Shown here: positions 23,346-35,114 of the stretch, one piece after another
Numbering within the stretch: the first letter of the stretch is position 1
Layout: every line of letters starts with the position of its first letter
Source of the DNA: Polytrichum commune
Lineage: Eukaryota > Streptophyta > Polytrichopsida > Polytrichales > Polytrichaceae
Assembly (NCBI GenBank): GCA_950295325.1
Contig: OX485806.1
Span: forward strand, 38,008,001 to 38,068,000
Length of the DNA: 60,000 bases
Direction: 5' to 3'
Translations under genes and position numbers: made by a program
The notes under the pieces: model-generated
Told to the model about the DNA's origin: nothing
The model's input: only the letters and a program-made list of their open reading frames with translations
The model's database searches: none

Positions 23346-26300
23346 GCACAAGCATGCAATTTTTTTCTTCTAAACCCAAAATACATGCATACCATATTTT
23401 GTGTTACCTGTTATGTAGGATAGTTTTAAATACATAGAGTATTTGCAGAAAATAACATACCCAACCCCAACTTCCATGTCTTGCCATTTAAGCATGCCCC
23501 CACTAATCTTACTTGAGGTTAAAATGTGATGAACTATATGGTTCATACAATGTAGATAAATGTGTTTATTCCATAGGTTACATCCAATGCCTGAAAATAG
23601 TTTAGTAAAACCCAATTGGGATGAATCAACCACAAACCTACCCATGCTTATCTCGGCAAAATTGGTGGTCTAGCACTAACCCTTGTAGAGATAAATAAGG
23701 TAATATTAATTTTGTGGTTTAAGAGTTAAGTTTAGGTTTTCTTTTCTTATGTCCATTTAAGCCCCCAAACACCTTAATTGGATAACAATGATAAGTTTCC
23801 CTTTAAGGTCAACTTATCAATACTTCTACATTGTTGTCTTCTTTTGCCACCATTTTGTGTTTGTGGCACACAATGTCTTTGCACAAATATGTGGTAGCAA
23901 CATCTTGAACGTGTATGTCTTATTTGGTCTTTTCATTATGCTAACAACTTCATCACAAAGTGGCCCAACAAGCCGAAGAATAACCTAAAACTTGGGACAT
24001 TTTTCATCTACCATTTCTCATCCAAGTAAAGAAAGTACGGAGTGTTGCGAAAGTTCCACATGGAGGAGCTTCTCCCATCCTTTAGGAAGTTTAGGTCGAT
24101 GTAGAGACAAATGACTTTGGATTGGGGCGCCGGGGGACAAAGTTTGAGAGGTAATTAGGGTAGCCTTTGCCAAAAGCGACCGCCCTACCCTAATTGGTAA
24201 TATGGACAAATTGTCCACAATCAAAGGAACCTCTAGAGGGTCAAAGTGCATGGGCACATGGTTCGCTATTGAGGCTAAGATACATGGTGCTAGACTTGTC
24301 ACTTGAAGCGCCTAGCTCGTAAATTAGCGCTAGACCTCAAATTAACTTATAGAAGAACTTCTAAATGATTCTTGTTAGCAATTGATGTGGGATTCCAATC
24401 TGTCAAAAGAAGTCTTATTTGAGTTTCATATGCACAAGTTATAAGGGTTGAAAGTTTTGTTCGTAGAGTAGCCATGATCCACACAAAGCTTGATGTTAAG
24501 GTGGTGGACATTCTCACGATCAACATGTATTTATTGTGAAAGATGTTAGGGTGTTGGTTCAAGCACCACCTATGTTAGAGTTCATTTTATGATAGAATGT
24601 TCGTTTGATGTTTCCATTTACAATGAGGTGTGCTAGTTTGGTTTTAGAATATAAAACATAGTAGCTTTAAATCATTTTCCTCACATAAACTTAGGTTGTT
24701 TCCTACCCCCAAACACCCACCCAAAACTGAAGAAGAATAATATATTATTCAATGGACAAAATCAATTTCTCAACTGTAAAGATATTGTGGAAATTGGGGG
24801 AAGTTAGCCATGAAGCCTCTAAGAGGTTTAATTTGGTTCTCTCCATGCACGAAAACGTATATTTGAGCTACATAGTTCTATCTCAAGCTGATTGAGTTGA
24901 TAGTAGCCCTATTTAATATTAACTCATTCGTCTAGTGCACTTTTCATATCAATCAAATATCTTAATTTTATAAAATTGAGGGCTAAATACACAATCGTGG
25001 TGCCCTTCAATGTCACATGTGAGTGTCTTTTTGTTTTCTCCTTGTCATAAGATAATGCATAGTATAAACTTTGAAACCCATAAGTATAAATGAATTTAAT
25101 ATTTAGACTCGGTGAGGCTCGTTGAGATTGTGGTACATTGAGTCCCTACATCTTCAAAGATTAAGGTAGATTCTCCCTTTTCAAATGAAACATGAGAGTC
25201 TTGGAGCACATCTTTAAGTTTTAAGCACTGACATGCTTCATTTTTATATGATTCAAATTCATTTATTTATTTATTAGTCACATGTATGCATATGTCTTAT
25301 CTAGACACATCACCCCTTACACACTCCCCAAATAAAAGCAAACTTATGAAATAAACTCAAAAATTTCTCAAAGTTTGTAACATCCAAACATATGCATAAA
25401 GAGTTTCAACCCCATTTTTTTGTTTATTAACTTCAACATTGTTTTGCAAATAACTCTAATGATGTCTCATTTTGCCAAGGCCTATCCAACCTCCATGAAC
25501 TGCACCACCTACTTAACTCCTAAAGAATAAGGGGTTATAATTTATATCAAAGATGTGGGCTCGGTGACCTAACTTAGAGTTGACATATAAAGGTAGATGT
25601 TGAGAGCAATTTTCATAGTACATCTATACGGTTAGAATTTGGATAATTGTGAAGCTTTAAGGGGAAAAAATCAATTTAGAGGTACTTGCTTTCCAAAAAT
25701 GGTAAGAATTCTTACATATCATCAAAATAAGGTAAATTGTGTGACGATCCCTCAAAACCATGGGTTCTAACATAAGATGGAAAATGGCAAGAAATATCAA
25801 GTCGATAACCATATTACTTGCCTTAAATAGTAGATTTTGTCACATAATTATTTTTTATGTTTAAGCACTTCAAAATTCAAAGAGAGATGTTAGTATTAAA
25901 TTTTACAAAAGGCGATTTGGAACTTTATTATGACAACTATGTTTTATGTTCCAAAATTAAAGTAGACAAGTCTTATTCAAACACCTAATTTTGATTTCAA
26001 AATGATTAAATACTTTTCTAAAAAAACATTTCTAGTGTTTTCCCAAGGATAATATGATAGTTGATTGGTTGGGATAGCCCAAAGGTCAATGCTCAACACC
26101 CGCTCAATGTTAGCTATTTTGAGCACACCCATACAAGCACTTAAAAAATTTGCATGTATGCTCTTTGGAGTTTTGTCATAAATCGAGGTTTGATCGCCTT
26201 AATCTCATTCTTATGACAATGAAATTGTACAAGACTGGATTTTATTGAAAAAAAATCTTGAATTTATTGCACATTATAAGAGGCAAAACCTCCTTGAAGC

Positions 26301-26920
26301 AACCATAAATATAGACACCACAATACTTAGGCACTAGCATTGCTCCCGTTTCTAAAAGGGGTTGGCTAGTACCGAGTTCCAAGTTGTCTTGGGATCTTGG
26401 GAACCAATTTTTGACATTGACACAAGGTTCAAATAGTAACATGGATAGCCTAAACGTGGCCCCACGCGGCATGCAAACATGCTGGATAGATTAAATACTA
26501 AACAAGATTAATCTTTTACTCAACGACAAAAGCCCGTCTAGTGGATGTTCATCCTTGCAGAGTGAACAATACCCATGCGATGTAATGTTCATCTTGCAAC
26601 AATACCACCTCAAGTGGCACAATAAATGGGGGATAGTTCTTGCAAGATTCCCAGCACCAAGAGTGCAACACCCTAACGTTGAATAAAATTACAGACTCAT
26701 ATTCTTTCTTTCAAAAAGGTGCAATTCAAACATTGCATTTCCTACCAATATCCAACGGGGAGATTTGCGGTCATAATCCATCAAAATCCTAATGTTTCCA
26801 AATCCAACCAGTCACATGTTGTGATATTCCAAGTCTTTTCTTCACTAAGTTGAGGTATATTCCATAGATTCCTCTAAAACGCTCAGTAATTTTCCCATAG
26901 GAGTCAATTCTCCACCTATG
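23346..26920. other. unassigned DNA, one open frame noted
   Basis: No gene or confident repeat was recognised. A minus-strand frame of 94 residues (24018-24302) lies in a patch less AT-rich than its flanks. It reads VPLIVDNLSILPIRVGRSLL in part. It could be a retrotransposon gag scrap, but I see no diagnostic motif. The rest is AT-rich, with a short (TTTA)n near 25262-25277. Confidence 0.45.
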
Positions 26921-26924
26921 TTCG

Positions 26925-27305
26925 GGAAGAACCGGCGGTTAGTTGCAGATGAACCGATTGAGTTTGAGAAATAACCGGTTGAAGTTGGAGACTTAAGGAG
27001 GATTACCGATCATTTTAGAGGAATCTATGGAGAATACACCTCAAATGAATAAAGCAAAACCGAAAGATGTCAACACCATAACATTATTTAGATCCATAAC
27101 AATGTTAATAATATCAAAACATATTCCATAGAATATTGTTATCAAATTGAGTCTGAATGTGGGAAATACCAGGGAATATTCTGTGGAATAATGTCAGTCC
27201 CACATAACATTGTTATGGATCTGAATAATGTCATGATGACATGATGTAACCGGTTGGATTTAGAATCACTAGGATGTTGACCATGTGCCCTAAAACTTCC
27301 CGGGC
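26925..27305. repeat. R1 dispersed repeat split by a MITE
   Basis: R1 sequence runs GAACCGGCGGTTAGTTGCAG, AACCGGTTGAAGTTGGAGAC to GATGTCAAC. It is interrupted by the family M element and resumes at ATGTAACCGGTTGGATTTAG to AAAACTTCCCGGGCA. Comparison with 15111-15355 shows that the inserted segment is absent there. Confidence 0.7.
27077..27235. mobile_element. family M fold-back MITE inserted in R1
   Basis: The left arm is CATAACATTATTTAGATCCA and the right arm, inverted, ends GGATCTGAATAATGTCATG. R1 flanks on both sides match the uninterrupted copy at about 15283. The 9 bp before it (GATGTCAAC) and the 9 bp preceding the resumed R1 sequence (GATGACATG) agree at 6 positions. This would fit a decayed 9-bp target duplication as made by Mutator-like elements. 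The superfamily call is inference. Confidence 0.65.
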
Positions 27306-27607
27306 ACTTGTTCTTTGGTGTTCATTGCTTGCTACTTGGGGGTAGGTCGGTCAAAGGCGGACTCTAAGTTAATGATACACACACTCAAGGTAATTTGGCT
27401 TTTCGCCCACAAAGTCATTCAAGGATTGGCCATCAAGGCTGCATCATCCGTGACCTCCCATTGGCTCCCCAGGAATCCAATCATTCCTTCTTCTTTTTTT
27501 CCTTTTAAGAAACACCAACATCCCTCGCTTTCTAATTGGCCTCCTAAAAGTTAGTGCCATGTACCCTCTAACTATGTTAAATGTTGCGCCCATGTACGCT
27601 CTAACCT

Positions 27608-27664
27608 ACTCCGTAGTATCACACGTGTCGCGTCGCAACCAAAGTGCACGTGATATTACGGAGT
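27608..27664. other. 18-bp stem inverted repeat containing CACGTG
   Basis: ACTCCGTAGTATCACACGTG (27608-27627) pairs with CACGTGATATTACGGAGT (27647-27664), with one mismatch and a two-base bulge across a 19-nt loop. The right arm contains a G-box hexamer. No neighbouring gene supports a promoter role. It may be part of an unrecognised palindromic transposon end. Confidence 0.6.
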
Positions 27665-28635
27665 TCCGTAGTGGTAACATGGATGCGTGATAAGAATTCA
27701 AAATTAGTGTAGATGGTGACATTAGGGAAGAACACAATGATGATTCATGCCCTAAACAATCCACCACAAATACCGCTCTTCGTCTACGACATTACATACG
27801 TTGATTGAACAAGTGTTGTCGTTTGTTGGCTCTGTCTATAGGACACAGACTATGCATTGACTTTTCTGTTTCAAGAGCAAATTTCCTAACCACTTTGCGT
27901 TCACACTTGGAGGTTTCTTGTTCTTGCTATTTTTGGTCCATTTTATTTAATGTGGATGTTAACTATAGTGTTATATATATATATAGTTAATTATAGTTTC
28001 TCCTAAAATGTATTGAAAAACTCCTACTTAAGTATAGTTATTTTCGTAGCTTCAATCGTTGACCTGCATTTGAGAAAATGGTGCACAAAATTCAAGAAAG
28101 TTTTGGTTATAGATATAGAAAATAGCCATCGACTGGAATGAGCAAACTGGACAATTACAGTTGTAGTCTTTCATAAGAAAGGACAAAGCCTCACGGTTCT
28201 ACCGTTTCCTTGTTTGCATATTCATGCTACTGTATATGTGACACAAAAAGAAACTTCTTACACTTGATTTTTCTTCATGAAGGAGTCATGTGATAATGGT
28301 TTGCCTCCCCATCCATTTGAGTCTTGCTTATGCCTAGCCAACTTTCTTGGTGAAGGATCAAATTATGATTCCCGAGGTGTCTTTCGATCTTTCACTTCTC
28401 TCTAGAATAACCCCGGTCACGGAAGCTCGCCCCTTGGTCGAAGAAAAGTAGTCTAACATGGAGCTCAAATATCCCTCAAACTTACAATTGAGGTGGCTCT
28501 CACATGAAAACTAACAATCATGTAACCCAACCCAATCCTTGCTCACTCCCATGATCCGAAACTCAACAAATAGGTGAATATGTGGCAAATTAGAGGCTCT
28601 TAGATTGCAAGCCTCCTACAATGTGATGATGTGCA

Positions 28636-28932
28636 TTTACCTTGTTGGATACATAAATAAATAAATAAATAACCAACGTTGGGCAATTCGACGTGAATTT
28701 GAGTCCATTGGCCCTACCCTGCTCAAGAATCCTCTTGGTCCAGGGTGGGGTTTACTGCTTACCTTGCGGTGGGTGGGGCTCTTGGCTTCCTACTTACCTA
28801 GCTAGTTTTTTTCTGTCATGTAGAGAGAAGATTTCACAGTGGGATTCGAACCGCCAACCACTCCATTTGGCAATGGGTACCTCTCCACTATCACGTGGTA
28901 GTTTAGGATTATCTTGGACCTTTACCTTGCTG
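28636..28932 (-). mobile_element. tRNA-derived SINE with target duplication
   Basis: Read on the minus strand, the element starts GGTCCAAGATAATCC (28920). It has a box A-like TGATAGTGGAGAGG and a perfect box B, GGTTCGAATCC, of the RNA polymerase III promoter. It ends in a (TTTA)n tail, seen on the plus strand as ATAAATAAATAAATAAAT. The flanks TTTACCTTGTTG (28636-28647) and TTTACCTTGCTG (28921-28932) form a 12-bp duplication with one mismatch. The element proper is 28648-28920. It encodes no protein and would depend on a LINE for movement. Confidence 0.85.
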
Positions 28933-29306
28933 ATGTCTACTATCACTACAAATCTAAATGCACTTTGCAACACTGGAGCTCGCCCAACTATTTAATCTTA
29001 AAAAAAACTCAACAACGCCATAGACCGAAGACATGTTCACAAATGCACAACTAGGTCACACTTGACACAACCCTCTCCTTGTAAACCCTCCTCTCACTTG
29101 GTTGTGGGGTGAGGTTGAGACAAGCTCCTCTACCAACTTATCGTCGTGACCTAAAATGATGTATTGATCATGAGACTGCATTGTGTCTCAAAGCATTCAA
29201 CTATCGTTGCTACCCACCAAGAGAGGGTGGTTTGACCACAACAAGGTGGATTGAATTGTTGAGAGATGTGCAGCACAAGTGAGAGGGAGAATACTAGGGT
29301 TTATGA

Positions 29307-29324
29307 TTAGGGTTTAGGGTTTAG
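29307..29324. repeat. short TTTAGGG-type telomere-like repeat
   Basis: TTAGGGTTTAGGGTTTAG covers about two and a half units of the plant telomere repeat. It is too short to imply a former chromosome end. Confidence 0.7.
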
Positions 29325-29449
29325 AACAAATCCTTACATAGGAAATCTACAATATCATAACATATGATCCATCTTCACATGTCAACCTCCCACGTGCCTT
29401 CCTGGGCAATGTGGCAGATCCATGCACCAACAATTCACTAAGTGGCATA

Positions 29450-29474
29450 AGAAGAAGAAGAAGAAGAAGAAGAC
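29450..29474. repeat. (AGA)n microsatellite
   Basis: Eight AGA units. On the minus strand they create an artificial Leu run in an open frame at 29347-29553, which is not called a gene. Confidence 0.95.
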
Positions 29475-29710
29475 AATCCACATATTGATACGTGGTGCAA
29501 TGTGAGGGTGTGGGTTGACTTCTTTGGTGATTTACATTAATGAAAAAATTCATGATATAAGGGAGAGAAATGTGACAATAAGGAGTGAGATTTGAACTAA
29601 GAACATCCGTTCCGTAGGGTTTCAGGATATTAGAGAGTGAGTGACATTACGAAGGTTGATATTAAAGAGTCTAAGGTGCACCTTGAATAATCCTGCATAA
29701 TAAGTTAACT

Positions 29711-29936
29711 TACTACACCGATTATCCCAATAAGTACATGTTACGATTTGGAATCATGCAATGCAACAACATGTTACTGAAGAGTTCATTTTTTCTAACG
29801 GGAAGTTCCATAGGTTGATTGGGCATTGTAAGACATAATGACTTCGCTCGGTAAATGTATTAGATTCTTATCAAATAGATATAACATTGCATAACTCTGA
29901 ATAGTTACACACACTACTTGGGATATTCGGTGTACT
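29711..29936. mobile_element. family P short-form MITE (P5)
   Basis: The ends are TACTACACCGATTATCCCAA and the inverse of GTACACCGAATATCCCAAG. The interior reads CATAATGACTTCGCTCGGTA, then a TTATCAAATAGATATAAC-like run, and matches 34066-34288. TTA precedes the left end. It has no coding capacity. Confidence 0.65.
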
Positions 29937-30017
29937 ACTTAAATCCAAGAGACCATAGATTGTGGACATTTGACCCTCAAAGCTCTTGAGGACTTTTTGG
30001 TCCAAATAAGAAATGGC

Positions 30018-30036
30018 GGGGGGGGGGGGGGGGGGG
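30018..30036. repeat. 19-G homopolymer
   Basis: Nineteen consecutive G residues. Such a tract could form G-quadruplex structures and is prone to length error. Confidence 0.9.
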
Positions 30037-30324
30037 TTGGTATCCATTGGGATCACCAAATGGGTATCCTAGACAAAGACACAATAAAATGAAATGTAGA
30101 CCAAATCACAAAGAGCCCTAGGGACCTCTTAATTGGCTACATGGATTGTCGGGGAAGAAAATTCCCTCCTTCTTTTGCATGTATTATGGGATTTGGGTGC
30201 TCCTCAAAGGCAATACTACATGGTCATCCATCTTCATTGAAGTGGATGATTGATTTCCGATAGTTTTAGGTGGGTTGGGATGAAGATGTACGGAACCATA
30301 TGGTACGGGCTTATGGAAAGGTCA

Positions 30325-30515
30325 TGATTTGTGAAATAACCGGTTGAAGTTGGAGACTTCATGAGAATTACCAATAGTTTTAGAGGAATCTATAGAATAT
30401 ACCTCAAATGAATAAAGAAGCAAAACTGGAAGATGTCAACATGTAATCGATTGGAATATAGAATCACCAGGATCTTGAAAGACTATGCCCAAAAACTTCC
30501 CAGGCACTGATGTGT
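30325..30515. repeat. R1 dispersed repeat
   Basis: The copy reads AATAACCGGTTGAAGTTGGA, TTTTAGAGGAATCTATAGA, GATGTCAACATGTAATCGAT and CCAAAAACTTCCCAGGCAC. It lies directly before a family M element, which here sits after R1 rather than inside it. Confidence 0.65.
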
Positions 30516-30537
30516 TACTCCATATTTGTATGATAAT

Positions 30538-30684
30538 CATAACATTATTCATATCCATGACAATGTCCTGTGAGACTGGCAATATTTCATGGAATATTCT
30601 CCATACTGATACTGAATGTGGGAAATATTCCGCATAATATTGTCAGTCCCACACAACATTGTTATGGATCTGAATAATGTTATG
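30538..30684. mobile_element. family M fold-back MITE (147 bp, best-preserved copy)
   Basis: The left arm CATAACATTATTCATATCCA is inverted at the right as TGGATCTGAATAATGTTATG. Complementarity continues inward through GGGACTGACAATATT-like sequence, about 65 nt per arm. The single strand would fold into one long hairpin with a short loop. Confidence 0.8.
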
Positions 30685-30959
30685 ATGAAATACCAACCGA
30701 TTGTGTGATTAATTAAGGACATGGTAGACCAGGCTCTCTAATGTGGAGAAGGAGGTTAGATTTGTTTCTCCCCAATCTATATAGCCTGTGAAGCATATGG
30801 ATGGGGACATAAGGAAGAAAATGAGACAAATACCCCAACCTACCTTAGAAGATTTGCAAGTGTAGGGGAGGAACTCCTTTTTGAGAGACAATAGTCAATG
30901 AGACATAGATGAGTAAGGTAGGGAGGAGAAGTTGAACTAATAAGAGAAGGGTTAGCGCC

Positions 30960-31548
30960 TGAGGGGCTGTTTACACCATGGACCATGAAGTCGTCCCAAG
31001 GCCGTGTAAAATCTGTGATTGGCTGTTGAACTCGTCCCACGACCACTTCGGTTTACGTCAAGGAAAAAAAATGTCAGAGTGACCATGAAGTTTGAGGTCC
31101 CCAAAAGACATATTTTAAGGCCTACATTCTCCACTGACATGGTCCAACGGATTTTGCAATGGGAGAGGCAAATGAGGTGCTCTAGTAGAACAAGACAAGG
31201 GCTCATGGCAAAGAAATGTTGTTATAATAAATTTGTAGTGAAATGTTTTCAGGGGACGAGAAGATGAAGACAAGCGAAGGCAACAAACTTGATTTTTTCT
31301 TTTTCTTTTCAAAACTGCTCTTGTGGGACATATGTTAAAAAAAAAAGTCAACACATTCACTTTTTGGTGCATGCTCATTCCTCGTGGTCCACATTCGATT
31401 CACACCTCACACATTCGGACCCAAAGACTTTGTAAATTGTTTTTTTTAAGGAATCGGACCATGGAAGTTGAACCATGAAATCAGACCATGAAAAAAGGCC
31501 ATCTTCCATGGTCCGACTTCGTGGTCCATGGTGTAAAACCGGCCGTGA
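30960..31548. mobile_element. Tourist A MITE, long form (583 bp)
   Basis: The left end GGGGCTGTTTACACCATGGA (from 30963) and the inverted right end (CATGGTGTAAAACCGGCCG to 31545) are flanked by TGA on both sides (30960-30962 and 31546-31548). The interior is colinear with 46381-46957. It contains GACCATGAAGTTTGAGGT and TTTTTGGTGCATG, and a segment of about 150 bp (about 31220-31360) that is absent from the 53061 copy. Several frames open within it are by-products of the inverted ends. Confidence 0.8.
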
Positions 31549-33362
31549 GAGGAACATACATTACTCATGTCCCCATTGTCTCGGTAATCTCTTGAAGTAA
31601 TTTGGATATGAGTTACTGAATGCCACATCTATAAGGTTGGATTCTGAAGGATTTCAAGTGAACTGTGGCTACATATGAAGAAGCCACATGAGAAGGCAAT
31701 AGATTGGCTTCAGGATGTTCAAACAGCCCTTACTTTTTCCAACTATTAAACTCTCCAAATTCGCTAGGAAATGAAAGGGTCCATCTATGGTCTCACATAA
31801 TATTGTTTAGTTGATGTGTTGTGGTCATGGGTCCAATAGTAGATTCGAGAATAAAGACTATGGATGTTGGAATCTCCTTGCTTCGGATTGCATCTGGAGG
31901 CATGACAGTTGAACACAACTCATCAATTGAGTGATGTTATGGATGGGTGTGTGCGGAATAATAAGCTAAGAATTGGTTTAAATCATAGGTACAATTTGAA
32001 TCCATGGACCCAAGTAACCCTCTTCTCCGTGTGAGTTCTATTATCTTTTCGAGTAATACTTGGTGGTGGTTGCTCCCTGTAATGAATATATATATATACA
32101 CACACACACAAATTTTAAAGGCTAAATCAAGGAATTAGTCTATGGACACTTAAGAGGCTTGGTGGTATTGGCTCATGGATCCAGTTGAGATGGCACTTGG
32201 TTACTTTGGCCGAGATCATGTATAAAGACTATTGTCAGTCAATGTAACTTAATCAAGATTTAATTAAGGAAATCTTGAAAAGACGATTGCATTGTATTTT
32301 CAAGTTACATTAAAAAAGATTAATTATCGTGAGACTATGGATTACACCAAAGTGCCTTTGGCTTTGGTACAGAGACAAAAATGGGTTACTACATGCAAGA
32401 CGATTGATGATGGCTTAGCCTATGCTTGCGCACCGCACAAGGTCTATATAAAATGACCTCACTGCTAGACTATTGACTAGATAAATAATGTGAGATTGAG
32501 GGATTGCCATAAATGCATGTACCAAACTACTCATTGAAAGATTGCAGAAGTTGTTAGTTTAAATCATATATAATTTGAAATAAACTTGTGTTTGTTATAA
32601 GTAAACTTATTTGAGACACCTAGACAATGTAAAATCACCTTTGAAGTCTTCCCTAAGTGTTTCCCTAGGTTGCTTCCACGAGTTCACCAAGTTCTTTTAT
32701 CCAACAACATTTGTATGACGTTGATGTTTTTTAGCTTTACAACCTTTAGGTTATACCAAGTGAATAGGTAATTGGTGTTGACATGTGAGAGGGCTTAAAC
32801 CCTTGAAACCAACAGTGTGGATCAAAAACAAAACGCACCAAATATTATTTGACAATCATTGTGAATGTGCCACATCCTTAATAAATAATAAATAAATAAA
32901 ACCCACAAGTGGTAAGGTGGGTCACATTGCTTGGCATGATCCATATATTTAATGAACTATTAATCATGTCAATCAATACATCTTATAAGTATCCATGACT
33001 ACATTGGCTTAATGTACAAAGAAGAATAAACGACTAGGAAGGCCTCTATTCAAGCTTGAGGGGACTATTCATGTGGACCACTGCCCTATTCATCTTATCG
33101 AAGACCTTAATCTATGTTGTCATCCAATATTGGGACATTGAGATGTATAGGTCAAGGTTAAAGTCGGATTGAGGTTGGGGTGGGAATGTGGCCCTTCTTT
33201 AACCTACACTATCATCCAATATTGAGGCTTTGGGGTTTGTTGTGGCCTTGATATGAGGACTTGAAGCTTACAACAAAGGACAACTTCAGAACAACTTGCT
33301 TCTCAACACACAGCCTCACGTGCATAAGTAGTTAAGTCACAACAACTTTGCATCTATAGTTG
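31549..33362. other. unassigned DNA
   Basis: No gene recognised. A (TA)n(CA)n microsatellite lies at about 32085-32111 and an (AAAT)n patch near 32878-32899. The phrase ATCCAATATTG with flanking sequence occurs twice (about 33123 and 33215), a short direct repeat of about 90-bp spacing. Confidence 0.5.
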
Positions 33363-33740
33363 GCACTAAGTATTGTATTTAGTGTCATATGGTATTTTAT
33401 GTCACTATGGTAACTTTTCTAGTGACACTTTCTATGAATAAGTTTACAAATATTGTCATCTCAACTTACTTTCTGATCATTTAAATGCCAATCATTGTAA
33501 ACAAGGTTTGGTATAATTTGCATCCTAAAAAAATGTTGATGATATATTGTAATGAATGATTGAAATTTGGATGAAAAGTTACTTAGTAAGTGATAGTAAT
33601 TGCAAAAATTTAAATCCATAATCCCCCCCAAAAGTGACAAGGAATGACAAATAATGTTAGGTTAACATTTAGTGTTGACTTTGCATTTAGTATTGACCAA
33701 GATGATTAGAATTGGTGACACTAAATACAATATTTAGTGT
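33363..33740. mobile_element. family P MITE with perfectly palindromic right end (P3)
   Basis: The left end GCACTAAGTATTGTATTTAG is matched by the right end, where ACACTAAATAC..ATATTTAGTGT (33718-33740) is a near-perfect palindrome. Length is 378 bp. There are no frames of note. Confidence 0.65.
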
Positions 33741-33764
33741 AGTGTTCAAGGGTGAAGTCCTTGC

Positions 33765-34151
33765 ATGGATTTTGTTTTGAAGGGCATCATAATAACCACA
33801 CTTCAAGTGAACTTTTACCCTTGTTTGGAGCGTTTTGCAAAAAGAAAGAACCTTCTAATTCTACAACAACTTGTCAACATATTATCAAAGCTTGAAGACA
33901 ACACTTCATTCAAACTTGGCTTAATTTGGTCACATAGATATGAAAGATTGTGTATTTCTACTATGAGTCCATTACTAGAGAACATGCCCACTATCTGTGG
34001 TTGTTTCCAAGTCACAAAAATACTAGCCAATCCAAAGATGGTTTTAAAAATTGGTTGTCAACATACTACACTAGTTATCCCAATTAGTGTGTGTTACTTT
34101 TGGAGTTACGCAGTGCAACAACCTCTTACTCAAGAGTTTGATTTCTACTAA
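33765..34151 (+). other. 128-residue open frame between MITEs, not recognised
   Basis: The frame runs from an ATG at 33765 and ends inside the neighbouring MITE. The translation has an ordinary composition (for example FAKRKNLLILQQLVNILSKL) but no motif I recognise. Its last third is transposon end sequence. It could be a chance frame or a fragment of an unknown transposon protein. Confidence 0.2.
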
Positions 34152-34311
34152 GGAAAGTTCAATGGGTTGTTCAGAAATTATAGAACATAAATGACTTTGC
34201 TTGGTAAAATATTACATTCTCATTAAATAGTTATAGCACTGCGTAACTCTGAATACACACTAATTGGGATAATTATTAATTAGTGTAGCCTATTTTTTGA
34301 CAACCAATTTT
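34047..34311. mobile_element. family P short-form MITE (P4) with extended outer inverted repeat
   Basis: The core is 34066-34288, CTACACTAGTTATCCCAATT to the inverse at the right, followed inward by GAGTTACGCAGTGC. Outside the CTACACTA ends, AAAATTGGTTGTCAA (34047-34061) is repeated in inverse at 34297-34311. The true inverted repeat is therefore longer than the family core. Confidence 0.7.
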
Positions 34312-34686
34312 GTGTGTTGATCAAGTCTCTCTCCAAGTAAATCCCACTTGTGAATCCCACTTTAACTAGATAAAAACTTGAAGACAATCTTGATGATAAT
34401 CTGTTTGAATCTTGAAACATGAATGTGATTCGATTTAAACTTAAAGATGATAAACTACGTCAAGTTTGGAATTGTCTCATGTTACATTTTTTTAAGACAA
34501 TTTGATATTGGAATTAGCTTCGATGGCCCCAAGTTAATTTAGTGGGACACATTTGAAATGAATTAAGATTCGCGAACCTATAGAAGACATATATTATTAG
34601 CATGCATGAATGAGATAAGCTTATATGCAACAATTTCCTCTCATTGTAAAATGATGAAGACTATTATTTTATGTGGATATGCACTA

Positions 34687-35114
34687 GGACTCTAGAGTGA
34701 TCCTTAAAGTCTCTCAAAAACTCATGATTTGGTAGGTAGTCTTGGCCCACTTTTAACATTTTGTAATGTGAATGTTCGAAGAGTGTTCAAGTTGTACCTA
34801 AACCCTCAATTTTAGTGGAATGAAAGGGAGGCATTCAACTTTGGCCAAAAGACGGCTATATGAAAATGGGATGAAAATGATTTTTATGACAAACTTTTGA
34901 AGGCACCTACATTGGCGCTCTCAAAAGTTTGATAATGAGTTCATTTCTATATAGCTATCTTTTGGCCAAAGTCAAGTGCATCCCCTTCACTTCACTAAAA
35001 TTAGGGGTTCCGACACCATTGCAACACTCAAACATTTTGAAATGTTAAAACTGGACCAATACACCCTACCAAACCATGAGGTTTCGAGAGGCTCTAAGAA
35101 TGATAACTCTACCC
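34687..35114. mobile_element. fold-back element with arms of about 200 bp
   Basis: The left arm runs from GACTCTAGAGTGATCC through ACTCATGATTTGGTAGG, TTTTAACATTTTG, CAATTTTAGTGGA, ACTTTGGCCAAAAGA and GGCTATAT to CAAACTTTTGA. It is met in inverse order by the right arm, which ends TGATAACTCTACCC. The unpaired centre is small. Arm identity is moderate. Long-arm fold-backs of this kind are often non-autonomous Mutator-like elements. I see no clear 9-bp duplication. Confidence 0.75.

Noticed and set aside
29307-29324. Interstitial telomere or former chromosome end
   Set aside because: Only about two and a half TTTAGGG-type units, which is within chance or ordinary promoter-type occurrences.
29347-29553. 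Minus-strand frame with a Leu-rich run as a membrane protein
   Set aside because: The Leu run is the (AGA)n microsatellite read in reverse.
33765-34151. 128-residue frame as a host gene
   Set aside because: It runs into the end of a family P MITE and shows no known motif, so it is listed only as an unexplained frame.
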